DNA of 64,000 nucleotides from HGM11501 sp045123995 (GTDB lineage Bacteria; Bacillota; Clostridia; CAKSNL01; HGM11501): NCBI GenBank assembly GCA_045123995.1, contig JBGVKY010000007.1:14515-78514 (forward strand), read 5' to 3'. Positions within the stretch are counted from its first letter, which is position 1. The number at the start of each line of letters is the position of its first letter. This document shows, piece after piece, positions 33,282 through 42,090 of this stretch. Position numbers and translations under genes: made by a program. The notes beneath the pieces are model-generated. The model worked only from the letters and a program-made list of their open reading frames with translations, was not told the origin of the DNA and did not search any database.

Positions 33282-33623
33282 TTAAACCAACTCGATAATA
33301 GCAGTAGGAGCAGCGTCACCGCGTCTTACTCCGCCCTTATAAATTCTGGTATAACCTCCGTTGCGCTCTGCATACTTCGGCGCAATTTCATCAAACAACT
33401 TCTTAACAACATCTTCGCTCTGAATAAAGGAAAGAGCCTGTCTTCTTGTATGAAGAGTGTTCTTTTTACCAAGAGTAATCATCTTCTCTGCGATGGGACG
33501 AATTTCCTTGGCACGAGCTTCTGTTGTAGAAATCTTACCGTTTTCCAAAAGTGCGGTAACCAGATTTTTGAGCATAGCTATTCTGATATCAGTCTTACGA
33601 CCTAATTTTCTTGTACCGGGCAT
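33282..33623 (-). CDS. rplQ: 50S ribosomal protein L17
   Basis: 113 residues with the L17 opening RKLGRKTDIRIAMLKNLVTALL and the TTEARAKEIRPIAEKMITLGK motif. L17 binds 23S rRNA near the exit tunnel. Normal length. Last gene of the alpha operon, 12 bases after rpoA, followed by a strong terminator. In many Firmicutes the ecfA-truA-rplM-rpsI genes follow; here a V-ATPase operon does. Confidence 0.97.
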   Translation of the reverse strand: MPGTRKLGRKTDIRIAMLKNLVTALLENGKISTTEARAKEIRPIAEKMITLGKKNTLHTRRQALSFIQSEDVVKKLFDEIAPKYAERNGGYTRIYKGGVRRGDAAPTAIIELV

Positions 33624-33635
33624 CTAACGCACCTC

Positions 33636-34586
33636 CTATTCTTCTTCAGACGCCAATGAAAGTCCAAGGCCATGAAGCTTATTTATAACTTCTTCCAAAG
33701 ACTTGCGTCCTAAGTTTCTAACCTTCATCATATCTTCATCTGTTCTTGCGATTAAGTCCTCAACTGTGTTGATTGCCGCACGCTTCAAGCAGTTGTAGGA
33801 ACGAACAGAAAGATCAAGCTCTTCAATGGTCATTTCTAAAAGTCTGCTCTGGCTGGGCATTGCTTTTTCAACTAAGAAATCAGTTGTCTTTGCATCGTCA
33901 GACAAATCTATGAACAAATTAAGATGTTCGTTTAATATCTTTGCACCTAAAGAAATTGCTTCGTCAGGAGTCAGTGTACCATTAGTCCAAACTTCAAGTG
34001 TAAGCTTGTCATAGTCGGTAATCTGTCCTACACGAGTGTTTTCAATATAGTAATTTACCTTAGGCACAGGGGTGTAAATGGAATCTACACTGATAAGTCC
34101 GATTATGGGCTGCTGATTCTGCTTGTTGCGCTCAGCACTTACATAACCACGACCTTTTCCGATTGTAATTTCCATATACAGTTTAGCATCCTCATTCAAG
34201 GTTGCTATATGAAGATCACCGTTGATAATTTCAACATCGCTGTCATGTTTTATGTCAGCTGCTGTAATCTCCTGTTCGCCCTTTGCATCTATATAGATGG
34301 TCTTGGGGCCTTCCCCATGGAGCTTTACAATAAGCTGCTTAATATTGATAATGATATCCGTTACATCTTCTTTAACGCCGTTGATTGTGGAAAACTCGTG
34401 GAGTACACCATCAATCTTAACGCTAGTAGCTGCAACGCCGGGAAGAGACGACAAAAGTATTCTTCTCAAAGAATTTCCAAGTGTCGTTCCGTAACCTCTC
34501 TCAAGAGGCTCAACAACAAACTTTCCGTATGTCTTTTCATCATTAAGTTCTATACAACTTATCTTTGGCTTTTCTATTTCTATCAT
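33636..34586 (-). CDS. rpoA: RNA polymerase alpha subunit
   Basis: 316 residues. The N-terminal dimerisation domain shows VEPLERGYGTTLGNSLRRILLSSLPG and the beta/beta' contact regions. The C-terminal domain (about 245-310), which binds UP-element DNA and activators, shows LELSVRSYNCLKRA-type sequence (LDLSVRSYNCLKRAAINTVEDL) and RNLGRKSLEEV. Normal length. Located between rpsD and rplQ as in other Firmicutes. Confidence 0.98.
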   Translation of the reverse strand: MIEIEKPKISCIELNDEKTYGKFVVEPLERGYGTTLGNSLRRILLSSLPGVAATSVKIDGVLHEFSTINGVKEDVTDIIINIKQLIVKLHGEGPKTIYIDAKGEQEITAADIKHDSDVEIINGDLHIATLNEDAKLYMEITIGKGRGYVSAERNKQNQQPIIGLISVDSIYTPVPKVNYYIENTRVGQITDYDKLTLEVWTNGTLTPDEAISLGAKILNEHLNLFIDLSDDAKTTDFLVEKAMPSQSRLLEMTIEELDLSVRSYNCLKRAAINTVEDLIARTDEDMMKVRNLGRKSLEEVINKLHGLGLSLASEEE

Positions 34587-34639
34587 GATAAGCGCTACCT
34601 CCCTTTAATTTTATTAATTTTACAATGAGGGAGCAAATC

Positions 34640-35233
34640 TTACTTGGAGTACAACTCGACAATAAGAGTTTCCTCTACGGGGAAATCAATATCCGCACGG
34701 TCAGCAAGGGCAACTACCTTTGCTGTAAGGCTGTTTCTGTCCATATCAAGCCACTTAGGAACGATTCTCTGAGCGTTAGCTTCGAATACTCCCTTGAAGT
34801 GATCATTGCTCATGCACTTTTCTGTTACAGCGATTACATCGCCGGGCTTAACAAGGATAGAAGGAATGTTAACCTTCTTGCCGTTTAATGTGATGTGTCC
34901 GTGAACAACTATCTGTCTTGCTTCACGACGTGTTGATGCAAGACCTAAACGGTAAACAACGTTATCAAGTCTGGATTCCAGTATCTGAAGTAACATTTCA
35001 CCTGTGATGCCATGTCTCTTTGTAGCCATTACATAGTACTTTCTGAACTGCTTCTCAAGTACGCCGTAAATGAACTTAACCTTCTGCTTTTCATTAAGCT
35101 GAATACCGTATTCCGACTTCTTCTTTCTGTTCGGATTGGGGTTTCTGTTTGTGGTTTTGCTATATCCCATTACACCGGGTTCAATACCAAGTGTTTTACA
35201 TCTTTTTGTGATGGGCTGTGTGTTTCTAGCCAT
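34640..35233 (-). CDS. rpsD: 30S ribosomal protein S4
   Basis: 197 residues with the S4 RNA-binding domain (LESRLDNVVYRLGLASTRREARQIVVHGHITLNG). S4 starts 16S rRNA assembly. The N-terminal region has a single Cys (CKTLGIEPG) rather than the four-cysteine zinc site, so this is a zinc-free form. Here rpsD sits inside the alpha operon between rpsK and rpoA, the arrangement of Clostridia rather than of Bacillus, where it is separate. Confidence 0.97.
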   Translation of the reverse strand: MARNTQPITKRCKTLGIEPGVMGYSKTTNRNPNPNRKKKSEYGIQLNEKQKVKFIYGVLEKQFRKYYVMATKRHGITGEMLLQILESRLDNVVYRLGLASTRREARQIVVHGHITLNGKKVNIPSILVKPGDVIAVTEKCMSNDHFKGVFEANAQRIVPKWLDMDRNSLTAKVVALADRADIDFPVEETLIVELYSK

Positions 35234-35259
35234 AAATAAACTTCCTCCTTTCCCCTAAA

Positions 35260-35661
35260 TCAAACTCTTCTACGCTTAGGCGGACGGCAACCATTATGAG
35301 GAATGGGTGTTACGTCCTTGATCATACTGATCTCAAGACCTGCTGCCTGAAGAGCTCTGATTGCTGCTTCTCTACCTGCACCGGGGCCTTTTACGTAAAC
35401 TTCTACAGTTTTAAGACCGTGCTCCATAGCAGCCTTTGCAGCTGTTTCAGCAGCTGTCTGAGCTGCGAAAGGAGTGCTCTTCTTTGAACCGCGGAATCCT
35501 AATCCACCTGCACTTGCCCAGGAAAGAGCATTTCCTGCAGTGTCGGTTATTGTTACAATTGTGTTATTAAATGTGGAACTGATATGAACGGCGCCGCGCT
35601 CGATATTCTTGCGCTCTTTACGACGTCTAACAGTTTTCTTAGCCACAACAGTCTTAGCCAT
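35260..35661 (-). CDS. rpsK: 30S ribosomal protein S11
   Basis: 133 residues: a basic N-terminal tail, HISSTFNNTIVTITDTAGNALSWASAG, RGSKKSTPFAAQTAAE and the C-terminal IKDVTPIPHNGCRPPKRRRV. S11 lines the 30S platform at the mRNA exit and Shine-Dalgarno helix. Standard place between rpsM and rpsD, 21 bases after rpsM. Confidence 0.97.
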   Translation of the reverse strand: MAKTVVAKKTVRRRKERKNIERGAVHISSTFNNTIVTITDTAGNALSWASAGGLGFRGSKKSTPFAAQTAAETAAKAAMEHGLKTVEVYVKGPGAGREAAIRALQAAGLEISMIKDVTPIPHNGCRPPKRRRV

Positions 35662-35682
35662 GAAAATTATCCTCCCTTACTA

Positions 35683-36054
35683 TTATTTCTTCTTGTTCGC
35701 CATGGTCTTTCTGGGACCTTTTCTTGTACGAGCATTCGTCTTGGTACGCTGACCTCTTACGGGAAGACCTTTTCTATGTCTCATTCCTCTGTAGCAGCCG
35801 ATCTCAACGAGTCTCTTAATGTCGAGAGCCATGTCACGTCTTAAGTCACCTTCAACCTTGTATTCATCGCCTGCTAATATTTCTCTGATTTTCGCAACAT
35901 CGTCATCAGAAAGATCCTTTACTCTTATGTCAGGATTTACGCCTGCTCTTTCAAGAATCTCCATAGCAGTTGAACGACCAATACCATAAATAGCGGTAAG
36001 ACCAATTTCAATACGCTTTTCTCTCGGTAAATCTACACCGGCAATTCTAGCCAT
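35683..36054 (-). CDS. rpsM: 30S ribosomal protein S13
   Basis: 123 residues. MARIAGVDLPREKRIEIGLTAIYGIG and the helix-turn-helix-like RDMALDIKRLVEIGCYRGMRHR are typical; the basic GQRTKTNARTRKGPRKT tail contacts P-site tRNA. S13 also bridges to the 50S subunit. Follows rpmJ by 49 bases. Confidence 0.97.
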   Translation of the reverse strand: MARIAGVDLPREKRIEIGLTAIYGIGRSTAMEILERAGVNPDIRVKDLSDDDVAKIREILAGDEYKVEGDLRRDMALDIKRLVEIGCYRGMRHRKGLPVRGQRTKTNARTRKGPRKTMANKKK

Positions 36055-36103
36055 TTAACTTACACCTCCTGCTTTCGCATGTAAAATTTTAATGTTTGTG
36101 GGA

Positions 36104-36217
36104 TTAACCCTGCTTCTGTTTGTGTTTAGGATTTTCGCAGATGACCATTATTTTACCTTTTCTCTTAATGATCTTGCATTTTTCGCAAATGGGTTTTACA
36201 GAAGGTCTGACCTTCAT
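36104..36217 (-). CDS. rpmJ: 50S ribosomal protein L36
   Basis: A 37-residue protein, read on the minus strand from the ATG at 36217 (AAAGGAATGATTCAG upstream). It begins MKVRPSVKPICEKCKIIKR and ends ICENPKHKQKQG, with the C-x2-C-x12-C-x4-H zinc motif of the C+ form. Its place between infA and rpsM is the conserved one. Confidence 0.96.
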   Translation of the reverse strand: MKVRPSVKPICEKCKIIKRKGKIMVICENPKHKQKQG

Positions 36218-36247
36218 CTGAATCATTCCTTTCTTGTGCAGGAGAGC

Positions 36248-36466
36248 TTATTTGTCTCTCCAGGTTATACGACCCTGCGTAAGGTCATAAGGAGATATTT
36301 CTATCTTGACCTTATCGCCCGGTAATATCTTTATAAAATTCATTCTGAGTTTTCCTGAAATGTGGGCAAGGACTGTATGCCCGTTGGGAAGCTCTACCTT
36401 AAACATTGCGTTGGGGAGTGCTTCTGTTACCGTTCCTTCAAACTCTATTACATCATCTTTAGCCAA
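36248..36466 (-). CDS. infA: Translation initiation factor IF-1
   Basis: 72 residues forming one OB-fold: DVIEFEGTVTEALPNAMFKVELPNGHTVLAHISGK and INFIKILPGDKVKIEISPYDLTQGRITWR-like end. IF-1 occupies the ribosomal A site during initiation. Normal length and position between the KOW-domain gene and rpmJ. Confidence 0.97.
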   Translation of the reverse strand: MAKDDVIEFEGTVTEALPNAMFKVELPNGHTVLAHISGKLRMNFIKILPGDKVKIEISPYDLTQGRITWRDK

Positions 36467-36481
36467 GGTTTTCTACCTCCT

Positions 36482-36766
36482 TTACTCCACCGGAAACGCC
36501 GATGGATTAAGCGAGTCAATAAATTTGCTTATTTCATTGCGCAGCTCGGTATTTGTTACCTTCTGGCCCTCTGCAAAGCGTTTTTTTATAAATTCGCTTC
36601 CGAATCCCGTCTGCACAACATGTTTGATTTTTTTCTTCTTCGGTCTGTCTGTCTTTCTTAAGTTTCCGTCTGCTATAAAGCAGTAATCGGACCAGACCTC
36701 CATTACTACGTAATAAAAGTCTTTATCTCTTCCCTTTTCTGACAGCACCAAATCTCCGGGTTCCAT
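36482..36766 (-). CDS. KOW-domain RNA-binding protein between map and infA
   Basis: 94 residues. The N-terminal half reads like a KOW/SH3-type barrel (EPGDLVLSEKGRDKDFYYVVMEVWSDYCFIADGNLRK), as in L14e-like proteins; a lysine-rich segment (TDRPKKKKIKH) and a helical tail follow. A gene of this kind is common at this spot in Clostridia and is usually annotated only as KOW-domain RNA-binding. Probable ribosome or rRNA binding; the role is not established. It lies 11 bases downstream of map and 15 upstream of infA. Confidence 0.78.
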   Translation of the reverse strand: MEPGDLVLSEKGRDKDFYYVVMEVWSDYCFIADGNLRKTDRPKKKKIKHVVQTGFGSEFIKKRFAEGQKVTNTELRNEISKFIDSLNPSAFPVE

Positions 36767-36777
36767 ATATTTCCTCC

Positions 36778-37524
36778 TCAGATAAGGGTAAGAATTCTCG
36801 GACCATTCCCTGTTATTGCCAGAGTGTTTTCATAATGTGCCGATAACTTACCGTCAAGGGTTACCGTCGTCCAACCGTCGGAGAGAGTTTTAAGCTCATA
36901 GGTTCCTTCGTTTATCATAGGTTCAACTGCAATACACATTCCCTCAATAAGGCGAATTCCACGACCCTCTCTTCCAAAGTTCGGAACATCGGGAGCCTCA
37001 TGAAGAGCTCTTCCTATGCCGTGTCCCACCATATCCCTTACCACACCATAGCCGAAGCTTTCAGCGTAAGACTGAATCAGACTTCCTATATCGCCGATTC
37101 TCTTTCCGGGATAAGCCGCTTTGATTCCCTCAAAAAAGCACTGTTCAGTAACTTCAATGAGCTTTCTGGCCGTATCTGTTATTTTCCCTACTCCAAAGGT
37201 TCTTGCCGCATCTGAATGATAGCCCTTATAGTAAGAACCAACATCCACGCTGACAATATCCCCTTCTTCCAAAACTCTTTTACCGGGTATTCCGTGAACG
37301 ATTACATCGTTTACTGAAATACAGGCAGATGACGGAAATCCGTTATAGTTTTTGAATGAAGGTCTTGCTCCGTGATTTACTATATAATTTTCAATCAGAG
37401 AGTCAAGCTCACCGGTTGTCATACCGGGGCGCACGGATTCTCTAGCAAGTTCCAATGCTCCGCCGGTAATCTTTCCGCTTTCATACATTAATTCTATTTC
37501 AGAGTTCGATTTAATTAAAATCAC
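36778..37524 (-). CDS. map: Methionine aminopeptidase, type I
   Basis: 248 residues. It removes the initiator Met from new proteins. Metal ligands are visible: Asp in VSVDVGSYYKG, Asp in HSDAARTFGVG, His in MVGHGIGRALHEAP, Glu in MCIAVEPMI and Glu near the end (SAHYENTLAI). The substrate-site His is in VNDVIVHGIPG. No SH3-type zinc extension, so the short bacterial form. Overlaps adk by 4 bases. Confidence 0.97.
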   Translation of the reverse strand: MILIKSNSEIELMYESGKITGGALELARESVRPGMTTGELDSLIENYIVNHGARPSFKNYNGFPSSACISVNDVIVHGIPGKRVLEEGDIVSVDVGSYYKGYHSDAARTFGVGKITDTARKLIEVTEQCFFEGIKAAYPGKRIGDIGSLIQSYAESFGYGVVRDMVGHGIGRALHEAPDVPNFGREGRGIRLIEGMCIAVEPMINEGTYELKTLSDGWTTVTLDGKLSAHYENTLAITGNGPRILTLI

Positions 37525-38159
37525 TTTATTTCACCCAGTGCTTTAAGCACTTCCAGTTTGGTATTTTCAAGAAGCTTTTGTCCTTTTGCTGTAACTAAAA
37601 GTCCCTTATTCTCATAAAAAGCTTTAAGAGGTTCTGTTGACTTATAGTATATAGCCAAACGATTTTTTATTGTTTCAGGCTTATCGTCGTCACGACAGAT
37701 AAGCTCACCTCCACACTTATCACAGATTCCTTCTTTTTTAGAAGGCTTATCTTCTATATGATAAGTGGCTCTGCAGGACTTACATTCACGTCTTCCTGAA
37801 AGTCTTTTTAATATTTCCTCATCAGAAACTTCGATAGATAAAACCTTATCTATTTCTATTCCCATCTTATCGATGGCTTCAGCCTGTGCTATAGTTCGGG
37901 GGAATCCGTCAAGAATGTATCCTGACTCACAGTCTTTTTCCTCAAGTCTTTTCTTGACCATCATGACAACTTTTTCATCAGAAATAAGCTCTCCTCTGTC
38001 TATCAAAGCCTTAAGTTCACGTCCCTCTTCACTACCGGAAGAGATCACGCCTCTTATAATAGCACCGGTTGAAATCTGCGGAATACCAAATCTTTCAGAA
38101 AGAAATTCTGCCTGAGTGCCTTTGCCGGCACCAGGAGGTCCTAACATAATAAGTTTCAT
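37521..38159 (-). CDS. adk: Adenylate kinase
   Basis: 212 residues from the ATG at 38159 (GAAAGG upstream). Interconverts ATP + AMP and 2 ADP. P-loop GPPGAGKGT, the AMP-site ISTGAIIR, LDGFPRTIAQAEA, and a LID domain with two CxxC pairs (CKSCRATYH and CDKCGGEL) that bind zinc, as is usual in Gram-positive Adk. secY-adk-map is the standard order of the spc operon. Confidence 0.97.
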   Translation of the reverse strand: MKLIMLGPPGAGKGTQAEFLSERFGIPQISTGAIIRGVISSGSEEGRELKALIDRGELISDEKVVMMVKKRLEEKDCESGYILDGFPRTIAQAEAIDKMGIEIDKVLSIEVSDEEILKRLSGRRECKSCRATYHIEDKPSKKEGICDKCGGELICRDDDKPETIKNRLAIYYKSTEPLKAFYENKGLLVTAKGQKLLENTKLEVLKALGEIK

Positions 38160-38183
38160 TTTACGTCGACCTTTCGCCAAAGA

Positions 38184-39494
38184 TTAATCTAAAAATCCTT
38201 TGTAATGTCTCATCATCATCTGAGCTTCTATCTGCTTAACGGTTTCTAATGCTACACCTACTAAAATGAGGATAGAAGAACCGCCGATTAATCCCAATGT
38301 AGCAAACTTGGGGAATATAATTCCGATTACTACAGGCACAATAGCCACGATGCTTAAAAAGAGTGCACCGGAAAGATTAATTCTTGCAAGAACTCTTGCG
38401 ATGAAATCGCTGGTGGGCTTTCCGGGTCTGATACCTGGAATAAATCCACCGTTCTTTTTCATGTTATTCGATATCTCAATGGGATTGAAACTAATTGATG
38501 TGTAGAAATAGGTAAAAGCAATTATAAGGAGGAAGTAGATAACCGCATACACCCAGCTGTTAGTAGAGAAAAGCTCTACTATCTTCTGTAAGAAGGGGTG
38601 TCCTGCTGCACCTATATCCGCTGCAGTTGTTTTACCTGTGAAAAGCTGTATAATCGTTGTGGGGAAAGAAAGAATTGAAATTGCGAAGATGATGGGCATA
38701 ACGCCTGCCATAGCAACCTTTAAAGGAATGTATGTTGCCTGACCACCGTACATCTTTCTGCCAACTACTCTCTTGGAGTACTGAACAGGAATTCTTCTTT
38801 CGCTGGAATCGAAATATACAACAAATGCAATCATTGCAATAGCATAGATTAAGATGAGAAGCTGAATCCACCACTCTGTCTTAAAATCAAAGCTCATTAC
38901 TACATTGCTGATAATTGTGGGGATACTTGCAACGATACCGATGAAAATGATAAGAGAAATACCGTTTCCGATACCTTTATCGGTAATCTGTTCACCAAGC
39001 CACATTACAAACGCAGTACCTGCGCTCAAGGTTGTTACAATGATAAATCCATCCATGAAGTTTACGGATTTATGAAGTAAACCGTAATTGTTCAAAAGGA
39101 AGTAAATACCTATGCTCTGCACAAGTGCAAGACCAACAGTAACAATTCTTGTAATTGACTGGATTTTCTTTCTTCCCTCTTCTCCTTCTTTCTGCAATCT
39201 CTCAAGTGCGGGAATAGCAACTGTGAGAAGCTGCATAATAATGGAGCTGTTAATATAGGGAGAAATACCCATTGCAAATATGGTTGCCTGAGAAAATGCA
39301 CCACCTGAGAATAAGTTCATTATAGAGAACATATTGAAGTTATCTCCGGATGCTATTCCTTCAAGAATGCCGGGCTGCAATCCGGGAACCGGAATGGCTG
39401 AACCGAATCTGAATACCACAAGCATAAATAAAGTGAATAAAAGCTTTTTCCTTAAATCAGGAAGTCTCCATGCGGCTTTTAAAGTTTCTATCAC
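38184..39494 (-). CDS. secY: Protein translocase subunit SecY
   Basis: 436 residues with ten membrane helices. N-terminal LRKKLLFTLFMLVVFRFGSAIPVPG, the plug region PYINSSIIMQLLTVAIP, and cytosolic loops with GGQATYIPLK and IRPGKPTSDFIARVLARI are characteristic. SecY is the channel of the Sec pathway. One base separates it from rplO, the usual spc operon order. Confidence 0.97.
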   Translation of the reverse strand: MIETLKAAWRLPDLRKKLLFTLFMLVVFRFGSAIPVPGLQPGILEGIASGDNFNMFSIMNLFSGGAFSQATIFAMGISPYINSSIIMQLLTVAIPALERLQKEGEEGRKKIQSITRIVTVGLALVQSIGIYFLLNNYGLLHKSVNFMDGFIIVTTLSAGTAFVMWLGEQITDKGIGNGISLIIFIGIVASIPTIISNVVMSFDFKTEWWIQLLILIYAIAMIAFVVYFDSSERRIPVQYSKRVVGRKMYGGQATYIPLKVAMAGVMPIIFAISILSFPTTIIQLFTGKTTAADIGAAGHPFLQKIVELFSTNSWVYAVIYFLLIIAFTYFYTSISFNPIEISNNMKKNGGFIPGIRPGKPTSDFIARVLARINLSGALFLSIVAIVPVVIGIIFPKFATLGLIGGSSILILVGVALETVKQIEAQMMMRHYKGFLD

Positions 39495-39495
39495 T

Positions 39496-39936
39496 TTAAA
39501 TCACCTCAGCCTTTCCGCCGGCTGCGTTTATCTTTTCCTCTGCCACCTTGGAGAATTTTGCTGCCTTAACGGTTACTTTCTTTGTAACTTCACCGTTTCC
39601 AAGAACAACAAGTCCGTCGTATGCCTTTCCAATGATGCCCTTCTCCATGAGCTCGGTAACGCTTACAACGTCTCCGTCATTAAATGCATTTAATGCGTCT
39701 ACGTTAATTTCAGCATATTTTTTAGCAAATATGTTTGTGAAGCCTCTCTTGGGAATTCTTCTCATTAAAGGCATCTGACCGCCTTCAAATCCGGGTCTAA
39801 CACCGCCGCCGCTTCTGGATTTCTGGCCCTTGTGACCGCGTCCGGCCTGTGTGCCGTTACCGCTGCCGTGACCTCTACCCTTTCTCTTAGCTTCTTTGGT
39901 GCTGCCGGGAACAGGACTAAGCTCGTACAACTTCAT
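39496..39936 (-). CDS. rplO: 50S ribosomal protein L15
   Basis: 146 residues from the ATG at 39936, after an AAAAAGGAGGTGCAGCAA ribosome site. Opens MKLYELSPVPGSTKEAKRKG, then the glycine- and arginine-rich GRGHGSGNGTQAGRGHKGQKSRSG-type stretch (partly quoted: GTQAGRGHKGQKSRSGGG). L15 is a late 50S assembly protein. Normal length. Confidence 0.97.
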   Translation of the reverse strand: MKLYELSPVPGSTKEAKRKGRGHGSGNGTQAGRGHKGQKSRSGGGVRPGFEGGQMPLMRRIPKRGFTNIFAKKYAEINVDALNAFNDGDVVSVTELMEKGIIGKAYDGLVVLGNGEVTKKVTVKAAKFSKVAEEKINAAGGKAEVI

Positions 39937-39959
39937 TTGCTGCACCTCCTTTTTCCTAA

Positions 39960-40139
39960 TTATATTTCTTCGCACTTAACAAGATAAGAAATCTTGTTAA
40001 CCATACCTCTGATTGTTGCATTGTCGTCTTTTTCAACGACGTCTCTTATTTTCTTGAGACCGAGAGCCTTTGCAGTTGCAATGTGGTCATCCTTACGTCC
40101 GATCAAGCTCTTCTCAAGTGTAATCTTAAGTTTTGCCAC
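39960..40139 (-). CDS. rpmD: 50S ribosomal protein L30
   Basis: 59 residues on the minus strand from a GTG at 40139, 8 bases after AAGGAGGG. Reads VAKLKITLEKSLIGRKDD, then ALGLKKIRDVVEKDDNATIRGM, the L30 signature with the conserved GL(R/K)K and IRGM motifs. Its place between rpsE and rplO is standard. The GTG start is the only unusual point. Confidence 0.95.
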   Translation of the reverse strand: MAKLKITLEKSLIGRKDDHIATAKALGLKKIRDVVEKDDNATIRGMVNKISYLVKCEEI

Positions 40140-40157
40140 CTTAAAACCCTCCTTGTA

Positions 40158-40664
40158 TTAGAGTTCTTCAACGGACTTTCCTCTTCTTGCTGCCACTTTA
40201 TTAGCATCAACAAGATTTGAAAGACCTTCGATTGTAGCTTTAACCACATTTCTGGGGTTGTTGCTTCTCATGGATTTTGCTCTTATATCCTTGATACCGC
40301 AAAGTTCAACAACGGCTCTGACACTTCCGCCGGAAATGATACCGGTACCGGGCTTAGCGGGCATAAGTAAAACCTTACCTGCGCCAAACTCACCGATAAT
40401 TTCGTGAGGAATTGTTCCGTTTTCGATAGGAACGGTTATCATGTTCTTCTTAGCGTCTTCTATTCCCTTTCTTATAGCATCGGGAATTTCAGCAGCCTTA
40501 CCTGTGCCGGCGCCTACGCGACCCTTTCCGTCACCTACTACAACTAATGTAGCGAAACGGAAAGTACGACCGCCCTTAACAACCTTTGCAACACGTGTTA
40601 TGCTGACAACCTTTTCCTGGATTTCATCTTCTACGTTGTTTGCTTTATCAAAACGCTCTGACAT
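40158..40664 (-). CDS. rpsE: 30S ribosomal protein S5
   Basis: 168 residues: double-stranded RNA-binding-like N-terminal domain (VVSITRVAKVVKGGRTFRFATLVVVGDGKGRVG) and the C-terminal ribosomal S5 fold (GAGKVLLMPAKPGTGIISGGSVRAV, MRSNNPRNVVKATIEGL). S5 influences decoding fidelity and mRNA unwinding. Follows rplR by 35 bases. Confidence 0.97.
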   Translation of the reverse strand: MSERFDKANNVEDEIQEKVVSITRVAKVVKGGRTFRFATLVVVGDGKGRVGAGTGKAAEIPDAIRKGIEDAKKNMITVPIENGTIPHEIIGEFGAGKVLLMPAKPGTGIISGGSVRAVVELCGIKDIRAKSMRSNNPRNVVKATIEGLSNLVDANKVAARRGKSVEEL

Positions 40665-40699
40665 TTTACTGCTACACTTCCTTTCTTATGCCTCGACTC

Positions 40700-41062
40700 T
40701 TAAAATTCGAGTCCGGCTTCTCTGGCACCATCAGCGACCCTTTCAACTCGGCCGTGATAAATGTAGCCGCTACGGTCAAATACTACGGTCTTGATACCCT
40801 TTTCAATAGCCTTTTTGCCTATAAGCTTTCCGACTTCAAAAGCAGCTTCTTTGTTGCCTCCGGCAGAGCCCTTAAGCTCCGCATCCAATGTGGAAGCAGC
40901 TACTAAAGTTACGCCTTTTGTATCGTCGATGAGCTGAATATACATATTGTTAAGACTTCTGTAAACACTGAGTCTGGGTCTTTCTGCTGTTCCAGAAATC
41001 TTGTTACGAACTCTTAAGTGTCTCTTCTGTCTTGCTTTATTGCTGCTCGACTTAGTAATCAT
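40700..41062 (-). CDS. rplR: 50S ribosomal protein L18
   Basis: 120 residues, opening with the basic KARQKRHLRVRNKISGTAERPRLSVYRS-type segment (here RVRNKISGTAERPRL) and ending FDRSGYIYHGRVERVADGAREAGLEF. L18 binds 5S rRNA with L5 and L25. Normal length and place. Confidence 0.97.
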   Translation of the reverse strand: MITKSSSNKARQKRHLRVRNKISGTAERPRLSVYRSLNNMYIQLIDDTKGVTLVAASTLDAELKGSAGGNKEAAFEVGKLIGKKAIEKGIKTVVFDRSGYIYHGRVERVADGAREAGLEF

Positions 41063-41084
41063 TTGAGACTTACTCCCTTCTTAC

Positions 41085-41630
41085 TTATTTCTTTGCCTTA
41101 CCGGCTTTACCTTCCTTGCGTCTAATATGTTCTTCAACATACTTGATGCCCTTGCCCTTATAAGGCTCAGGAGGTCTCTTTTCTCTTACATTGGCTGCAA
41201 ATGCGCCTACTAACTGCTTATCAGCACCGCTTATGATAATCTTGTTCTGATCCGGTACATCAATGGTAATACCGTCGATTTCATCCATTTCAACCGGATG
41301 AGAATAGCCAAGATTCAACACAAGCTTCTTACCCTGCTTAGCTGCTCTGTAACCAACACCGTTGATTTCGAGCTCCTTCTTGAAGCCTTCGGTAACGCCG
41401 ACAACCATGTTGTTCAAAAGAGATCTGGTAAGTCCGTGGAGCGCCTTATGCTCCTTTACTTCAGAAGGACGCTTTACGATTAATTCTGCGCCTTCTCTCT
41501 CAATTATCATATCGGGATGCAATTCCTGTGTTAAGGTTCCCTTGGGTCCCTTTACAGTCACGGTATGTCCCTCCATCTTTACGTCTACCCCGGCGGGGAC
41601 TGTGATAGGCATTCTACCTATTCTTGACAT
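41085..41630 (-). CDS. rplF: 50S ribosomal protein L6
   Basis: 181 residues, two L6 repeats: MSRIGRMPITVPAGVDV with GPKGTLTQELHPD, and the second with GYRAAKQGKKLVLNLGYSHPVE and RPPEPYKGKGIKYVEE. L6 contacts the sarcin-ricin loop region. Normal length and place between rpsH and rplR. Confidence 0.97.
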   Translation of the reverse strand: MSRIGRMPITVPAGVDVKMEGHTVTVKGPKGTLTQELHPDMIIEREGAELIVKRPSEVKEHKALHGLTRSLLNNMVVGVTEGFKKELEINGVGYRAAKQGKKLVLNLGYSHPVEMDEIDGITIDVPDQNKIIISGADKQLVGAFAANVREKRPPEPYKGKGIKYVEEHIRRKEGKAGKAKK

Positions 41631-41662
41631 TTAACTCACCACCTATTATTTTAATTTAATAT

Positions 41663-42061
41663 TTACCAGATAAATGCAAGAACCTCTCCGCCTACATTGG
41701 CAAGTCTTGCCTTTTTATCAGTCATAATGCCCTGTGAAGTTGAAATTATTGCAATACCAAGTCCTCTGTATACTCTGGGAAGTTCATCCTTTGTTGCGTA
41801 TACTCTGAGACCGGGCTTTGAAACTCTCTTAAGACCTGTGATAGCCTTTTCCTTGTTGGCACCATACTTAAGAGTGATATCAATCATGCCCTGTTTGTCA
41901 TCTTCGGTAACCTGGTATCCTTTAATATAGCCTTCCTCAAGAAGAATCTGAGCGATTGCCTTCTTCATGTTAGAAGCGGGAACCTTTACAGATTCATGTT
42001 TCTGGGAATTAGCGTTTCTGATACGCGTAAGCATATCAGCAATAGGATCTGTTATCTGCAT
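41663..42061 (-). CDS. rpsH: 30S ribosomal protein S8
   Basis: 132 residues from the ATG at 42061 (GGAGGCATAATA upstream), opening MQITDPIADMLTRIRNANSQ. C-terminal LGIAIISTSQGIMTDKKARLANVGGEVLAFIW is the S8 signature. S8 binds helix 21 of 16S rRNA, and in several bacteria represses the spc operon by binding its mRNA; no such site was examined here. Confidence 0.97.
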   Translation of the reverse strand: MQITDPIADMLTRIRNANSQKHESVKVPASNMKKAIAQILLEEGYIKGYQVTEDDKQGMIDITLKYGANKEKAITGLKRVSKPGLRVYATKDELPRVYRGLGIAIISTSQGIMTDKKARLANVGGEVLAFIW

Positions 42062-42090
42062 TATTATGCCTCCTTTTCCGTTAGAATGGA

